Assembly (NCBI RefSeq): GCF_004217545.1
Contig: NZ_SHKY01000001.1
Span: 5,332,001-5,396,000 of the forward strand
Direction: 5' to 3'
Length of the DNA stretch: 64,000 nucleotides
Source of the DNA: Krasilnikovia cinnamomea
GTDB taxonomy: Bacteria > Actinomycetota > Actinomycetes > Mycobacteriales > Micromonosporaceae
Below, piece by piece: positions 37,421 through 45,663 of this stretch (positions are counted from its first letter, which is position 1; each line of letters starts with the position of its first letter). The notes under the pieces are model-generated. The model was not told the DNA's origin. It saw only the letters and a list, made by a program, of their open reading frames with translations, and searched no databases. Position numbers and translations under genes: made by a program.

Positions 37421-38617
37421 GTGAAGACTCTCGACGACCTGCTCGGCGAGGGTGTCTCGGGTCGGCGCGTGCTCGTGCGCGCCGACCTGAACGTCCCCTT
37501 CGAGAAATCCAACCCGGGCACGATCAGCGACGACGGCCGCATCCGCGCGGTGCTGCCGACCCTGGTCGCGCTGCGCGACGCGGGCGCCCGCGTGGTGGTG
37601 TGCTCGCACCTGGGCCGCCCCAAGGGCGCGCCCGACCCCAAGTTCACGCTCGCGCCGGTCGCCGCGCGCCTCGGTGAGCTGCTCGGCTCGGCCGTGGTGT
37701 TCGCGTCCGACACGGTCGGCGCGGACGCGCAGGGCAAGGCGGCGGCACTGACCGACGGCCAGGTGCTGCTGCTGGAGAACCTGCGTTTCAACGCGGGCGA
37801 GACCAGCAAGGACGACGCCGAGCGCGGCGCGTTCGCCGACCAGCTCGCCGCGCTGGCGGACGCGTACGTCGACGACGCGTTCGGCGCGGTGCACCGCAAG
37901 CACGCCTCGGTGTACGACGTGCCCGCCCGGCTGCCGCACTACGCGGGCGGTCTGGTGCTGCGCGAGGTCGAGGTGCTCAAGAAGGTCACCGAGAGCCCGG
38001 AGCAGCCGTACGTGGTGGTGCTCGGCGGCTCGAAGGTCTCCGACAAGCTGGCGGTCATCAAGGCGCTGCTGCCCAAGGTCGACAAGCTGCTCGTGGGCGG
38101 CGGCATGTGCTTCACGTTCCTCAAGGCCCAGGGCCACGAGGTCGGCAAGTCGCTGCTCGAAGCCGACATGGTGCAGACCTGCGCCGACCTGCTGGAGCAG
38201 GCGCAGGGCCGGATCGTGCTGCCGGTTGACTTCGTCGCGGCGACGGAGTTCTCCGCCGACGCCGACCACGTCACCGTGCCCGCCTCGCAGATCCCGGCGG
38301 ACCGGCTCGGCCTGGACATCGGCCCGGAGTCGGTGGCGCTGTTCGCCGAGGCGATCGGCGGCGCGAAGACGCTGTTCTGGAACGGCCCGATGGGCGTGTT
38401 CGAGCTGGCCCCGTTCGCCCCGGGCACCCGCGGGGTGGCCGAGGCCATCACCAAGATCGACGGGTTCTCGGTGGTCGGCGGCGGCGACTCGGCCGCGGCC
38501 GTGCGCACCCTCGGCCTGGACGAGACCGCCTTCGGGCACATCTCCACGGGCGGCGGCGCCTCCCTGGAGTACCTGGAGGGCAAGACCCTGCCCGGCGTCG
38601 CGGCCCTGGAGAAGTGA
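37421..38617 (+). CDS. pgk: Phosphoglycerate kinase
   Basis: Substrate-level ATP synthesis from 1,3-bisphosphoglycerate, 398 residues, standard length. The N-terminal substrate motif is RVLVRADLNVPFE; SHLGRPKGAPDPKFTLAPVA and RYxxx-type hinge segments follow; the C-terminal nucleotide site has VVLGGSKVSDKLAVIKALL, FWNGPMGVFEL and VGGGDSAAAVRTLG. GTG 37421 starts 11 nt after the gap stop with a GAGGGA site, and the upstream frame is a shadow of gap. The stop overlaps GTG 38614 of the tpiA frame. Confidence 0.96.
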   Translation: MKTLDDLLGEGVSGRRVLVRADLNVPFEKSNPGTISDDGRIRAVLPTLVALRDAGARVVVCSHLGRPKGAPDPKFTLAPVAARLGELLGSAVVFASDTVGADAQGKAAALTDGQVLLLENLRFNAGETSKDDAERGAFADQLAALADAYVDDAFGAVHRKHASVYDVPARLPHYAGGLVLREVEVLKKVTESPEQPYVVVLGGSKVSDKLAVIKALLPKVDKLLVGGGMCFTFLKAQGHEVGKSLLEADMVQTCADLLEQAQGRIVLPVDFVAATEFSADADHVTVPASQIPADRLGLDIGPESVALFAEAIGGAKTLFWNGPMGVFELAPFAPGTRGVAEAITKIDGFSVVGGGDSAAAVRTLGLDETAFGHISTGGGASLEYLEGKTLPGVAALEK

Positions 38618-38619
38618 CC

Positions 38620-39408
38620 ATGACCGAAACCCGTCGGCCGATCATCGCCGGCAACTGGAAGATGAACCTCAACCACCTGGAGGCGATCCTCCTGGTGCAG
38701 AAGCTCGCGGCCAGCCTGCCCGAGCGGACCCTCGCCGAGGTCGAGGTCGTCGTGCTGCCGCCGTTCACGGCCCTGCGCAGCGTGCAGACCGCGATCGACG
38801 GCGACAAGCTGCAGCTCGGGTACGGCGCGCAGGACGTCTCCGCGCACGCCAGCGGGGCGTACACCGGGGAGATCTCCGGCGGGATGCTGGCGAAGCTGGG
38901 CTGCACGTACGTGGTGATCGGGCACTCCGAGCGCCGCCAGTACCACAACGAGGACGACGCCCTGGTCAACGCGAAGATCAAGGCGGCGTTCGCGGCCGAG
39001 CTCACGCCGATCTTCTGCGTGGGGGAGGGCCTGGAGATCCGGGAGGCCGGCAACCAGGTGTCGCACGTGCTGGCCCAGGTCGACGCGGGCCTGGACGGGC
39101 TCAAGGCCGAGCAGGTCAAGCAGACCGTCATCGCGTACGAGCCGGTGTGGGCCATCGGCACCGGCAAGACCGCCACCCCGGAGGACGCGCAGGAGGTCTG
39201 CGGCGCGATCCGGGCCCGGCTGACCGAGCGGCACGGCGCCGAGGTCGGCGAGGCCGTCCGGATCCAGTACGGCGGCTCGGTCAAGGCCAGCAACGCCGCC
39301 GCGATCATGGCGCAGCCGGACGTCGACGGCGCGCTCGTCGGCGGCGCCAGCCTGGACGCGGACGAATTCGCGGGGATCTGCCGGTTCTCGGAGCACGTGG
39401 GTCGTTAG
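38620..39408 (+). CDS. tpiA: Triosephosphate isomerase
   Basis: Interconverts dihydroxyacetone phosphate and glyceraldehyde 3-phosphate, 262 residues. Catalytic residues are visible: Lys in GNWKMNLNH, His in VIGHSERRQYHNE and Glu in VIAYEPVWAIGTGKTATPED. The phosphate loop is IQYGGSVKASNAAAI. ATG 38620 is preferred, with GGAG 8 nt upstream; GTG 38614, which overlaps the pgk stop, would add two residues. A strong terminator follows and secG lies 96 bp downstream. Confidence 0.96.
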   Translation: MTETRRPIIAGNWKMNLNHLEAILLVQKLAASLPERTLAEVEVVVLPPFTALRSVQTAIDGDKLQLGYGAQDVSAHASGAYTGEISGGMLAKLGCTYVVIGHSERRQYHNEDDALVNAKIKAAFAAELTPIFCVGEGLEIREAGNQVSHVLAQVDAGLDGLKAEQVKQTVIAYEPVWAIGTGKTATPEDAQEVCGAIRARLTERHGAEVGEAVRIQYGGSVKASNAAAIMAQPDVDGALVGGASLDADEFAGICRFSEHVGR

Positions 39409-39415
39409 CGGCGTT

Positions 39416-39448
39416 CGCGCCCGGCCGTCCCCGGGGCGGCCGGGCGCG
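39416..39448 (+). terminator. Terminator of the gap-pgk-tpiA operon
   Basis: A perfect 12-bp stem (CGCGCCCGGCCG / CGGCCGGGCGCG), whose loop CCCCGGGG can also pair, lies 8 bp after the tpiA stop. Confidence 0.8.
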
Positions 39449-39504
39449 GACGTGACCGCTATTGTTGGGGCGCTGCTGCGCCCGTCGAGAGGACGAAACC
39501 GACC

Positions 39505-39762
39505 ATGCCGATCGCGTTCACGTACACGTTGATCGTGTTGCTTTTCATCACCAGCATCCTGCTGACCCTGCTGATCCTGCTGCACCGCGGCAAGGGCGGC
39601 GGCATGTCGAGCATGTTCGGTGGCGGCGTCACCTCCAGCCTGGCCGGCTCCAGCGTCGCGGAGAAGAACCTCGACCGCTACACCGTGCTGGTGGGCATCG
39701 TCTGGTTCGCCTGCATCGTCGGCCTCGGTCTCTGGCTGCGGGTCACCCAGTCCGGCGGCTGA
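39505..39762 (+). CDS. secG: Preprotein translocase subunit SecG
   Basis: Small Sec translocon subunit, 85 residues, two membrane helices. The first helix is YTLIVLLFITSILLTLLILL, followed by the conserved HRGKGGGMSSMFGGG loop, and the second is the segment around VGIVWFACIVGLGL. ATG 39505 is preceded by GAGAGGA, and TATTGT at 39461-39466 could be its -10 box. Placement after tpiA is conserved in actinobacteria. Confidence 0.93.
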   Translation: MPIAFTYTLIVLLFITSILLTLLILLHRGKGGGMSSMFGGGVTSSLAGSSVAEKNLDRYTVLVGIVWFACIVGLGLWLRVTQSGG

Positions 39763-39939
39763 AACGACACGAGTCGGTTACCCGCCGACACTTCTCCCGG
39801 TGGCCCGGGAGACGTAGACTCTGCCGCGCGGTCCGGTCTATCCCGGGTCGCGCGGTTCTTTCCTCGGGGTCCCGTAACGGGGGATCTCCCGCCGCTTCGG
39901 CGGTGAAGTATGACGCCCCTCGAGACAGGAGTGACATCC

Positions 39940-40281
39940 GTGTCCAGTGGCAGTGCGATCCGCGGCAGCCGCGTCGGCTCCAGCCCGATGCGCCCGGACG
40001 AGCGCAGCGAACCCGCACCCCGGCGCGAGGTCACCTACTGGTGCGCCACGGGCCACCGGGTCGAGGTGCGCTTCGCCGCCGAGGCCCCCTTGCCGGAGAC
40101 GTGGGACTGCCCCCGCTGCGGGCAGCCCGCCGGCCTGGACCGGCAGAACCCGCCGGGTCGTAGCCGGGTCGAGCCGTACAAGTCGCACCTGGCGTACGTG
40201 AAGGAGCGTCGCTCGGACGCCGACGGCGAGGCGATCCTCGCCGAGGCCCTCGCGAAGGTGCGCCAGCGCCGCGGCGAGTGA
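39940..40281 (+). CDS. rbpA: RNA polymerase-binding protein RbpA
   Basis: Actinobacterium-specific RNA polymerase factor that stabilises the principal sigma factor and open complex, 113 residues. The N-terminus SSGSAIRGSRVGSSPM is the family's flexible tail; the zinc-ribbon-like core has WCATGH and DCPRCGQPAG; the sigma-interacting end is RVEPYKSHLAYVKERRSDAD and GEAILAEALAKVRQRR. GTG 39940 is the start: AGGAG lies 8 nt upstream and the protein then begins MSSGSAIRGSR as expected. ATG 39910 would add ten residues without support. Confidence 0.95.
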   Translation: MSSGSAIRGSRVGSSPMRPDERSEPAPRREVTYWCATGHRVEVRFAAEAPLPETWDCPRCGQPAGLDRQNPPGRSRVEPYKSHLAYVKERRSDADGEAILAEALAKVRQRRGE

Positions 40282-40359
40282 CCGGCGGCGCGTGACCGTT
40301 GGCGGCGTCGCGGCACTTGAGGGATCCGGCGGGGCGAACCCAACGGCAACCCGCGTGCG

Positions 40360-40400
40360 CCCGTTCGGCGCTCTTCGGCCGCGCCCAGCGCCCGAACGGG
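40360..40400 (+). terminator. Hairpin between rbpA and fliQ, overlapping the fliQ ribosome binding site
   Basis: CCCGTTCGGCGC (40360-40371) pairs with GCGCCCGAACGGG (40388-40400) with one bulge. It may be the rbpA terminator. Its 3' arm contains the only weak ribosome binding site (CGGGA) before fliQ ATG 40406, so it could also block fliQ translation. Confidence 0.55.
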
Positions 40401-40405
40401 ATGGC

Positions 40406-40678
40406 ATGACCGACACGATGATCGTTGAGCTGGCCATGCAGGCACTGACCATCGCCACCAAGATGTCCGCGCCGATCCTGTTGACCGCGCTGCTGATCGG
40501 CTTCGCGATCTCGCTGTTCCAGTCCGTCACCCAGATCCAGGAGGCGACCCTGTCCTTCGTGCCCAAGGCGGCCGGGGTCGGGGTGGCGCTGCTGGTCAGC
40601 GGCAACTGGATGCTGCACGAGATGGTCACCTACACGACCCAGCTGTTCGACAAGGTGCCGCAGCTCCTCGCCGCCTGA
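40406..40678 (+). CDS. fliQ: FliQ, flagellar export apparatus protein, orphan gene
   Basis: 90-residue protein matching FliQ in length and layout: two hydrophobic helices (MSAPILLTALLIGFAISL and AGVGVALLVSGNWMLHEM) joined by the conserved FQSVTQIQEATLSFVPK. FliQ is a core membrane subunit of the flagellar type III export gate, together with FliP and FliR. No other flagellar gene is within the window. ATG 40406 follows a weak CGGGA site buried in a hairpin. It may be a displaced second copy, a relic of lost motility, or part of a scattered set; the genome would have to be checked for fliP and fliR. Confidence 0.85.
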   Translation: MTDTMIVELAMQALTIATKMSAPILLTALLIGFAISLFQSVTQIQEATLSFVPKAAGVGVALLVSGNWMLHEMVTYTTQLFDKVPQLLAA

Positions 40679-40720
40679 CGGCAGGCGGCCGGGCCGCGCA
40701 CCGGCCCGTCAGCCTGCTGG

Positions 40721-40934
40721 CTACCCGGGGCCCGGCGGCACCCACGGCAGTACCAGGTCCGGCAGCAGGCGGAAGCCCTCGACGAACACCCCCGGCCATC
40801 ACGTCGTCCGTGACGTACAGGCGCAGGCCGTGCCGCTGCGCGAGGCGGCGGGCGACCGTGGACTTGCCCGCGCCACTGCCCCCGCCGATCCAGTACGCGT
40901 GCGCCAGCGGCGCCGCGGCCTCCGTGCTCAGCGC
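40721..40934 (-). pseudogene. Remnant of a P-loop kinase-like gene with internal deletion and frameshift
   Basis: Two parts of one protein are recognisable on the minus strand in different frames. The first (about 40934-40796) reads AHAYWIGGGSGAGKST, then VARRLAQRHGLRLYVTDDVM: a P-loop and following helix of a small ATPase/kinase. The second (40789-40721) is shifted by one base and reads VFVEGFRLLPDLVLPWVPPG then TAG, which fits the later VVEGFRLLPDLV strand of the same family. Between them some 50 or more codons are missing. No start codon is left and the 5' end runs into the pgl stop. The gene is presumably dead. Confidence 0.7.
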
Positions 40935-41698
40935 AGGCTACGCAGCTTCGACGGGACGTTCGCGGCGGCGGCCCGGTCCAGCAGCCACAACGTACGGTCG
41001 GTGCCGGTCGCCCCGGCCGCGGGCAGCTGCTTGGGCCCGGCCCCGCTGATCGCCATGCCGACCGCGGCGGCCTTGTCCGGTCCCGCCGCGACCAGCCACA
41101 CCTCCTCGGCACTCTGGATCGTCGGCAGGGTCAGCGTGACCCGGGTCGGCGGTGGCTTCGGGCTGTTGTGCACCGGCGCGGTGGTGCCGGTCGCGTGGTA
41201 CACCGGGTGCTCCGGGAAGATCGACGCCACGTGGCCGTCCTCGCCGACGCCCAGCATGAGCACGTCGAAGTGCGGCAGTTCGGAGCTGCCCGGCTTGGCG
41301 GCGGCGGCCAGCTCGCGGGCGTACCGGGCGGCGGCCGCGGCCGCGTCGTCGCCGTCCGGGCCGCCGGCGGCGGGCATCGGGTGCACCCGGGCCGGGTCCA
41401 GCGACAGAGCGTCCAGCAGGGCCTCGCGGGCCTGGGTCTCGTTGCGCTCCGGGTCACCGGCGGGCAGGAACCGCTCGTCGCCCCACCACAGGTCGACGTG
41501 CGTCCAGTCGATCGCGTCCGCGGCGGGCAGCTCCCGGACCGCGCGCAGCACCTTCGCGGCGACCCGGCCGCCGGTCAGCACGATGCTGGCCCAGCCCCGC
41601 TCGGCCTGCGCGTCGATGATCTTCACAACCAGCCGCGCCGCCACGGCCGACGCCAGGATCTCGGCGTCGGGGACGACCACCACAACCGTCTCGCTCAT
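40928..41698 (-). CDS. pgl: 6-phosphogluconolactonase
   Basis: Hydrolyses 6-phosphogluconolactone, second step of the oxidative pentose phosphate pathway, 256 residues (SOL/DevB type). Signatures: SIVLTGGRVAAKVLRAV, WWGDERFLPAGDPERNETQA, and LMLGVGEDGHVASIFPEHP with the active-site GxGxDGHxASLFP pattern. ATG 41698 follows AGGGAG closely; ATG 41713 is an in-frame alternative adding five residues. It is the third gene of a minus-strand zwf-opcA-pgl set and lies 103 bp after opcA. Confidence 0.94.
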   Translation of the reverse strand: MSETVVVVVPDAEILASAVAARLVVKIIDAQAERGWASIVLTGGRVAAKVLRAVRELPAADAIDWTHVDLWWGDERFLPAGDPERNETQAREALLDALSLDPARVHPMPAAGGPDGDDAAAAAARYARELAAAAKPGSSELPHFDVLMLGVGEDGHVASIFPEHPVYHATGTTAPVHNSPKPPPTRVTLTLPTIQSAEEVWLVAAGPDKAAAVGMAISGAGPKQLPAAGATGTDRTLWLLDRAAAANVPSKLRSLR

Positions 41699-41801
41699 GT
41701 TCTCCCTTGTCATGACGAGGTCGTGCGGTACGCCGCACGCCCCCGGTGTTTCGGCACGGACCGGGACACGGCACCGGCCCGGCCACGCTCGCGGCGCCGG
41801 G

Positions 41802-42818
41802 TCAGACGGGCGAACCGCCGGGCCCCGCCATGGCGCCCTCCACGGCCCCGGCCCGCTCGGCGAGCGCCGGATCCTTCCACACGTGCACCCGCATCGCGTG
41901 GCGCTGATCGAGGTCGGGGATGCCCGCCATCGCGCCGAGCGCGTCGGCGTAGACCTGGTCGGCGTCGAGCCGCCGCAACTCCTCCGCCAGCTCGTCACCG
42001 ACGGGACGCTTCGGCAGCGGCATGTACCGGTCCTCCTGGCCGGTACGGCTGAACAGCGCCGTGCCCTCCTCGCGGGTCACGGTCACGCAGTCGCCGTTGG
42101 CGCACTGCAACTGCACCGACTGCATCCGCGGCGCCCGGTCGGTGTGCTCCCACTCCGGGTCGATGTGCAGCCGCGACTTGAGCCAGCCGGACATCAGCGC
42201 GGCCGTCGGGTCGGTACGCGGCGCCACGATCTTCGCGCCGACGACCTCCTCCTCGGTGGTGTCGAACGCGCCCGCGACCAGGGTGCGCCACAGGGTGATC
42301 CGGGTCCAGGTGAGGTCGGTGTCGCCGGGGGCGTAGTCGTGGGCCCGCTGCACCAGCGCGGCCACCGGGTCGGGCGCCTGCTTCGAGTCGGTGATCCGGC
42401 GGTCGGCGACCACGCCGAGGAAGTCGTTCGCGATCATCTCGGGTGGCTCGCCGTGCCACCACGTCACCACGGGCACGTCCGGGGCCAGCAGCGGCATGAC
42501 CACCGACTCGGCGTGCAGGGCGAGCCGGCCGTACATGCGCATGACGACCGCCTCGGCGGGCCCGAGCCGGCCGCCCACGACGATCTCCGCGTCCAGGCGG
42601 CTGCGGCCCTCCAGATCCGAGCGGACCACGATGAGCAGGCGGCACGGGTGCGCCGCGGCGGCGATCGTGGCGGCGGCCTCGGCCTCGCGGACCATCTTCT
42701 CCTCGACCACGGCCACCAGGGTCAGCGCGAGACCGCTGGCCACCCCGCCCGCGGAGCGGCGTTCGGCGGCGAGGGCCTTGACCACCTCGTTGCCGGTGGT
42801 GTCCCACAACCCGATCAT
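41802..42818 (-). CDS. opcA: Glucose-6-phosphate dehydrogenase assembly protein OpcA
   Basis: 338-residue protein required for activity of glucose-6-phosphate dehydrogenase in cyanobacteria and actinobacteria. It begins MIGLWDTTGNEVVKALAAER; further conserved parts are HPCRLLIVVRSDLEGRSRLD, PDVPVVTWWHGEPP and DLTWTRITLWRTLVAGAFD. It may be an allosteric effector or redox partner; its fold does not suggest an enzyme. The ATG at 42818 overlaps the zwf stop (ATGA) with GGAGG 5 nt upstream, so the two are translated together. The longer upstream frame is a zwf shadow. Confidence 0.95.
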   Translation of the reverse strand: MIGLWDTTGNEVVKALAAERRSAGGVASGLALTLVAVVEEKMVREAEAAATIAAAAHPCRLLIVVRSDLEGRSRLDAEIVVGGRLGPAEAVVMRMYGRLALHAESVVMPLLAPDVPVVTWWHGEPPEMIANDFLGVVADRRITDSKQAPDPVAALVQRAHDYAPGDTDLTWTRITLWRTLVAGAFDTTEEEVVGAKIVAPRTDPTAALMSGWLKSRLHIDPEWEHTDRAPRMQSVQLQCANGDCVTVTREEGTALFSRTGQEDRYMPLPKRPVGDELAEELRRLDADQVYADALGAMAGIPDLDQRHAMRVHVWKDPALAERAGAVEGAMAGPGGSPV

Positions 42819-44341
42819 GCTCGCCTCCAGGCGCGGCCCTCGCGGGCCAGCATCTCGTCGGACGCCCGGGGGCCCCACTCGCCGGACCGGTACGGCTCCG
42901 GGGTGGTCCCGGCCCACGCCGCCTCCAGCGGGTCGATCACCCGCCAGCTCTGCTCCACCTCGGCCGCGTCCGGGAACAGGGTCCGGTCGCCGACCAGGAC
43001 GTCGAGCACGAGCCGCTCGTACGCCTCGGGGCTGGACTCGGTGAACGCCTCGCCGTACTGGAAGTCCATCGCGATGTCGCGGACCTCCATCGTGGTGCCC
43101 GGCACCTTGGAACCGAACTTCAGCACCACGCCCTCGTCGGGCTGGACCCGGATGACGAGCTGGTTGTTGCCCAGCATCTCCACGTCGGCGGGGTTGAACG
43201 GCAGGTGCGGCGCCTTCTTGAACAGGATCGCGATCTCGGTCACCCGGCGCGGCATCCGCTTACCGACCCGGACGAAGAACGGCACCCCGGCCCAGCGGCG
43301 GTTCTGGATGCCCAGCCGCACGGCCACATAGGTCTCCGTGGTGGAGTCGGGGGGTACGCCCTTCTCCTCCAGGTAGCCGACGGCGCGCTCGCCGGCCACC
43401 CAGCCGGGCAGGTACTGGCCGCGTACGGAACCGTGCGCGATGTCCGCGGGCAGGCTGATCGCCTTGAGCACCTTCAGCTTCTCGGCGCGGATCTCGTTGG
43501 GGTCGAAGCTGGTCGGCTCCTCCATGCCCACCAGCGCCAGCAGTTGCAGCAGGTGGTTCTGCAGCACGTCGCGGGCGGCCCCGGCGGAGTCGTAGAACGC
43601 GGCGCGGGTGCCGATGCCGACGTCCTCGGCCATGGTGATCTGGACACTGTCGACGTACTTGGAGTTCCACACCGGCTCGAACAGGTTGTTCGCGAAGCGC
43701 AGGGCCAGGATGTTCTGGACCGTCTCCTTGCCCAGGTAGTGGTCGATGCGGAAGACGTCCTGCGGGGTGAAGACCTCGTCGACGAGCTGGTTGAGCTGCA
43801 TCGCGGTCTTCAGGTCGTTGCCGAACGGCTTCTCCACGACGACCCGGCGCCAGCCGCCGGACTTGGCGTTGTCGGCCATGCCGGTGCGGTTGAGCTGGTT
43901 GAGCACCATCGGGAACGCGGCCGGCGGGATGGAGAAGTAGAACGCGGCGTTGCCCGCGATGCCGTTGCGCTCGCGCAGGTCGTCTAGCGTCGTGGCCAGC
44001 TGGTCGAACGCGGCGTCGTCGTCGAACGAACCGGGCACGAACTGGAACTGGCTGGCCAGCCGCTGCCACACGTCCTCGCGCCACGGGGTGCGGGCGCCGT
44101 TCTTGGCCGCCTGGTAGGCCAGGGACTCGAAGTCCCCGTCGCCCCAGTCGCGGCGGGCGAAGCCCAGGACCACGAAGCCGGGCGGCAGCAGGCCGCGGTT
44201 GGCGAGGTCGTAGACCGCCGGAATGAGCTTCTTGCGGGACAGGTCGCCGGTCACCCCGAAGATCACCAGAGCGCACGGCTCCGGGATCCGGGGCAGGCGA
44301 CGGTCCTGTGGTGCGCGCAGCGGATTACCCACGTGTCCCAT
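42815..44341 (-). CDS. zwf: Glucose-6-phosphate 1-dehydrogenase
   Basis: NADP-dependent first step of the oxidative pentose phosphate pathway, 508 residues. The dinucleotide site is LVIFGVTGDLSRKKLIPAVY; the active site signature is FRIDHYLGKETVQN with its lysine and histidine; VVVEKPFGNDLKTAMQLN and LLQLLALVGMEEP are family motifs. ATG 44341 is used; the GTG three codons in is an alternative, and neither has a strong ribosome binding site. A strong hairpin separates it from tal. Confidence 0.96.
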   Translation of the reverse strand: MGHVGNPLRAPQDRRLPRIPEPCALVIFGVTGDLSRKKLIPAVYDLANRGLLPPGFVVLGFARRDWGDGDFESLAYQAAKNGARTPWREDVWQRLASQFQFVPGSFDDDAAFDQLATTLDDLRERNGIAGNAAFYFSIPPAAFPMVLNQLNRTGMADNAKSGGWRRVVVEKPFGNDLKTAMQLNQLVDEVFTPQDVFRIDHYLGKETVQNILALRFANNLFEPVWNSKYVDSVQITMAEDVGIGTRAAFYDSAGAARDVLQNHLLQLLALVGMEEPTSFDPNEIRAEKLKVLKAISLPADIAHGSVRGQYLPGWVAGERAVGYLEEKGVPPDSTTETYVAVRLGIQNRRWAGVPFFVRVGKRMPRRVTEIAILFKKAPHLPFNPADVEMLGNNQLVIRVQPDEGVVLKFGSKVPGTTMEVRDIAMDFQYGEAFTESSPEAYERLVLDVLVGDRTLFPDAAEVEQSWRVIDPLEAAWAGTTPEPYRSGEWGPRASDEMLAREGRAWRRA

Positions 44342-44387
44342 CCTGCCAGCTTGTGGTGCCCCCGTACGGTGGCGGGCCGGGGTTGGA

Positions 44388-44416
44388 CCGCCCGGCCGGG
44401 AAGACCGGCCGGGCGG
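44388..44416 (-). terminator. tal terminator
   Basis: A perfect 12-bp stem (CCGCCCGGCCGG / CCGGCCGGGCGG) with a 5-nt loop follows the tal stop by 9 bp and precedes zwf. It divides the pentose phosphate genes into tkt-tal and zwf-opcA-pgl. Confidence 0.8.
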
Positions 44417-44425
44417 ACGGGAACC

Positions 44426-45571
44426 TCAGGCGCTCTTCGCGGCGTCGCTGGGGTGTGCGGCGCCCTGGGCGGCCGCGCGCAGCGACTTGCCGACGCCGTC
44501 GAGCAGCTCGACCCAGCTCGCCTCGAACTTCTCGACGCCCTCCTCCTCCAGTACCCGCACGACGTCGTCGTAGTCGATGCCGAGCGCGGCCAGGTCGGCG
44601 AGGACCTTGCGAGCGGAGTCGTACGCACCGGTCACGGTGTCGCCGCGGACCGTGCCGTGATCCTCGAACGCGAAGATCACCGACTCGGGCATGGTGTTGA
44701 CCGTCCCGGGGGCGATGAGCTCCTCGACGTAGATCGTGTCCGGGAAGTCCGGGTTCTTGGTCGAGGTGGACGCCCACAGCGGACGCTGCGGGTGCGCGCC
44801 CGCGTCGGCCAGCTTCTGCCAGCGGTCGGTCGCGAACACCTCGGTGTACGCCTCGTACGCCAGCCGCGCGTTGGCGATCGCGGCCTTGCCCCGCATCGCC
44901 CTGGCCTCGTCCGTGCCGATCTTGTCGAGCCGCTTGTCGACCTCCGTGTCCACCCGGGACACGAAGAACGACGCCACCGAGCCGATCTTCGTGAGGTCGT
45001 GGCCGTTCGCCTTGGCCTGCTCCAGGCCGGACAGGAACGCGTCCATGACCGCCCGGTACCGCTCCAGCGAGAAGATCAGCGTCACGTTGACGCTGATCCC
45101 CGCGGCCAGGGTGGCGGTGATCGCGGGCAGGCCCGCCTCGGTCGCCGGGATCTTGATGAACAGGTTCGGCCGGTCCACCAGCCACCACAGCGTGCGCGCC
45201 TCGGCGGCGGTCTTCGCGGTCTCGTACGCCAGCCGCGGGTCCACCTCGATGGACACCCGGCCGTCGACCCCGCCCGACGCGTCGTACGCGGGCCGCATCA
45301 CGTCGCACGCCCAGCGCACGTCGTAGCCGGTGAGCAGGCGTACCGCCTCCTCCACCGTGACGCCCTGGGTGCCCAGGTCGCGCAGCTGCTCGTCGTACGC
45401 GTCGGCGTCCGCGAGGGCCTTGGCGAAGATGGTCGGGTTGGTGGTCACGCCCACCACGTGCTGCTCACGGCGCATCTTGTCCAGCGAGCCGCTCGTCAGC
45501 CGCACCCGGGATAGATCGTCAAGCCAGACCGCCACACCTGCGGCGGACAGCTCTGCCAGCCTGTCGGTCAT
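44426..45571 (-). CDS. tal: Transaldolase
   Basis: Transfers dihydroxyacetone units in the non-oxidative pentose phosphate pathway, 381 residues, the long actinobacterial type. LAELSAAGVAVWLDDLSRVR opens the barrel; GVTTNPTIFAKAL is the substrate motif; the Schiff-base lysine is in NLFIKIPATEAGLPA; LWASTSTKNPDFPDTIYVEE is near the end. ATG 45571 has GAGGT 6 nt upstream. It lies 92 bp after tkt on the same strand, and a GAGCTG-type small hairpin is in that gap. Confidence 0.95.
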   Translation of the reverse strand: MTDRLAELSAAGVAVWLDDLSRVRLTSGSLDKMRREQHVVGVTTNPTIFAKALADADAYDEQLRDLGTQGVTVEEAVRLLTGYDVRWACDVMRPAYDASGGVDGRVSIEVDPRLAYETAKTAAEARTLWWLVDRPNLFIKIPATEAGLPAITATLAAGISVNVTLIFSLERYRAVMDAFLSGLEQAKANGHDLTKIGSVASFFVSRVDTEVDKRLDKIGTDEARAMRGKAAIANARLAYEAYTEVFATDRWQKLADAGAHPQRPLWASTSTKNPDFPDTIYVEELIAPGTVNTMPESVIFAFEDHGTVRGDTVTGAYDSARKVLADLAALGIDYDDVVRVLEEEGVEKFEASWVELLDGVGKSLRAAAQGAAHPSDAAKSA

Positions 45572-45663
45572 CGCGCTACCTCATTTCTTGGTCGTGCACT
45601 GCGGCGAACCGTCTAGGCAGCTCAGTTTCCGAGCTGGTAGTACGGCCAAACCGCCTGTGAAGA

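Noticed and set aside
40630..41112. A 160-codon minus-strand frame over the fliQ-pgl gap
   Set aside because: It is a third frame through the kinase remnant and pgl with no motifs; the conserved P-loop peptide is in a different frame.
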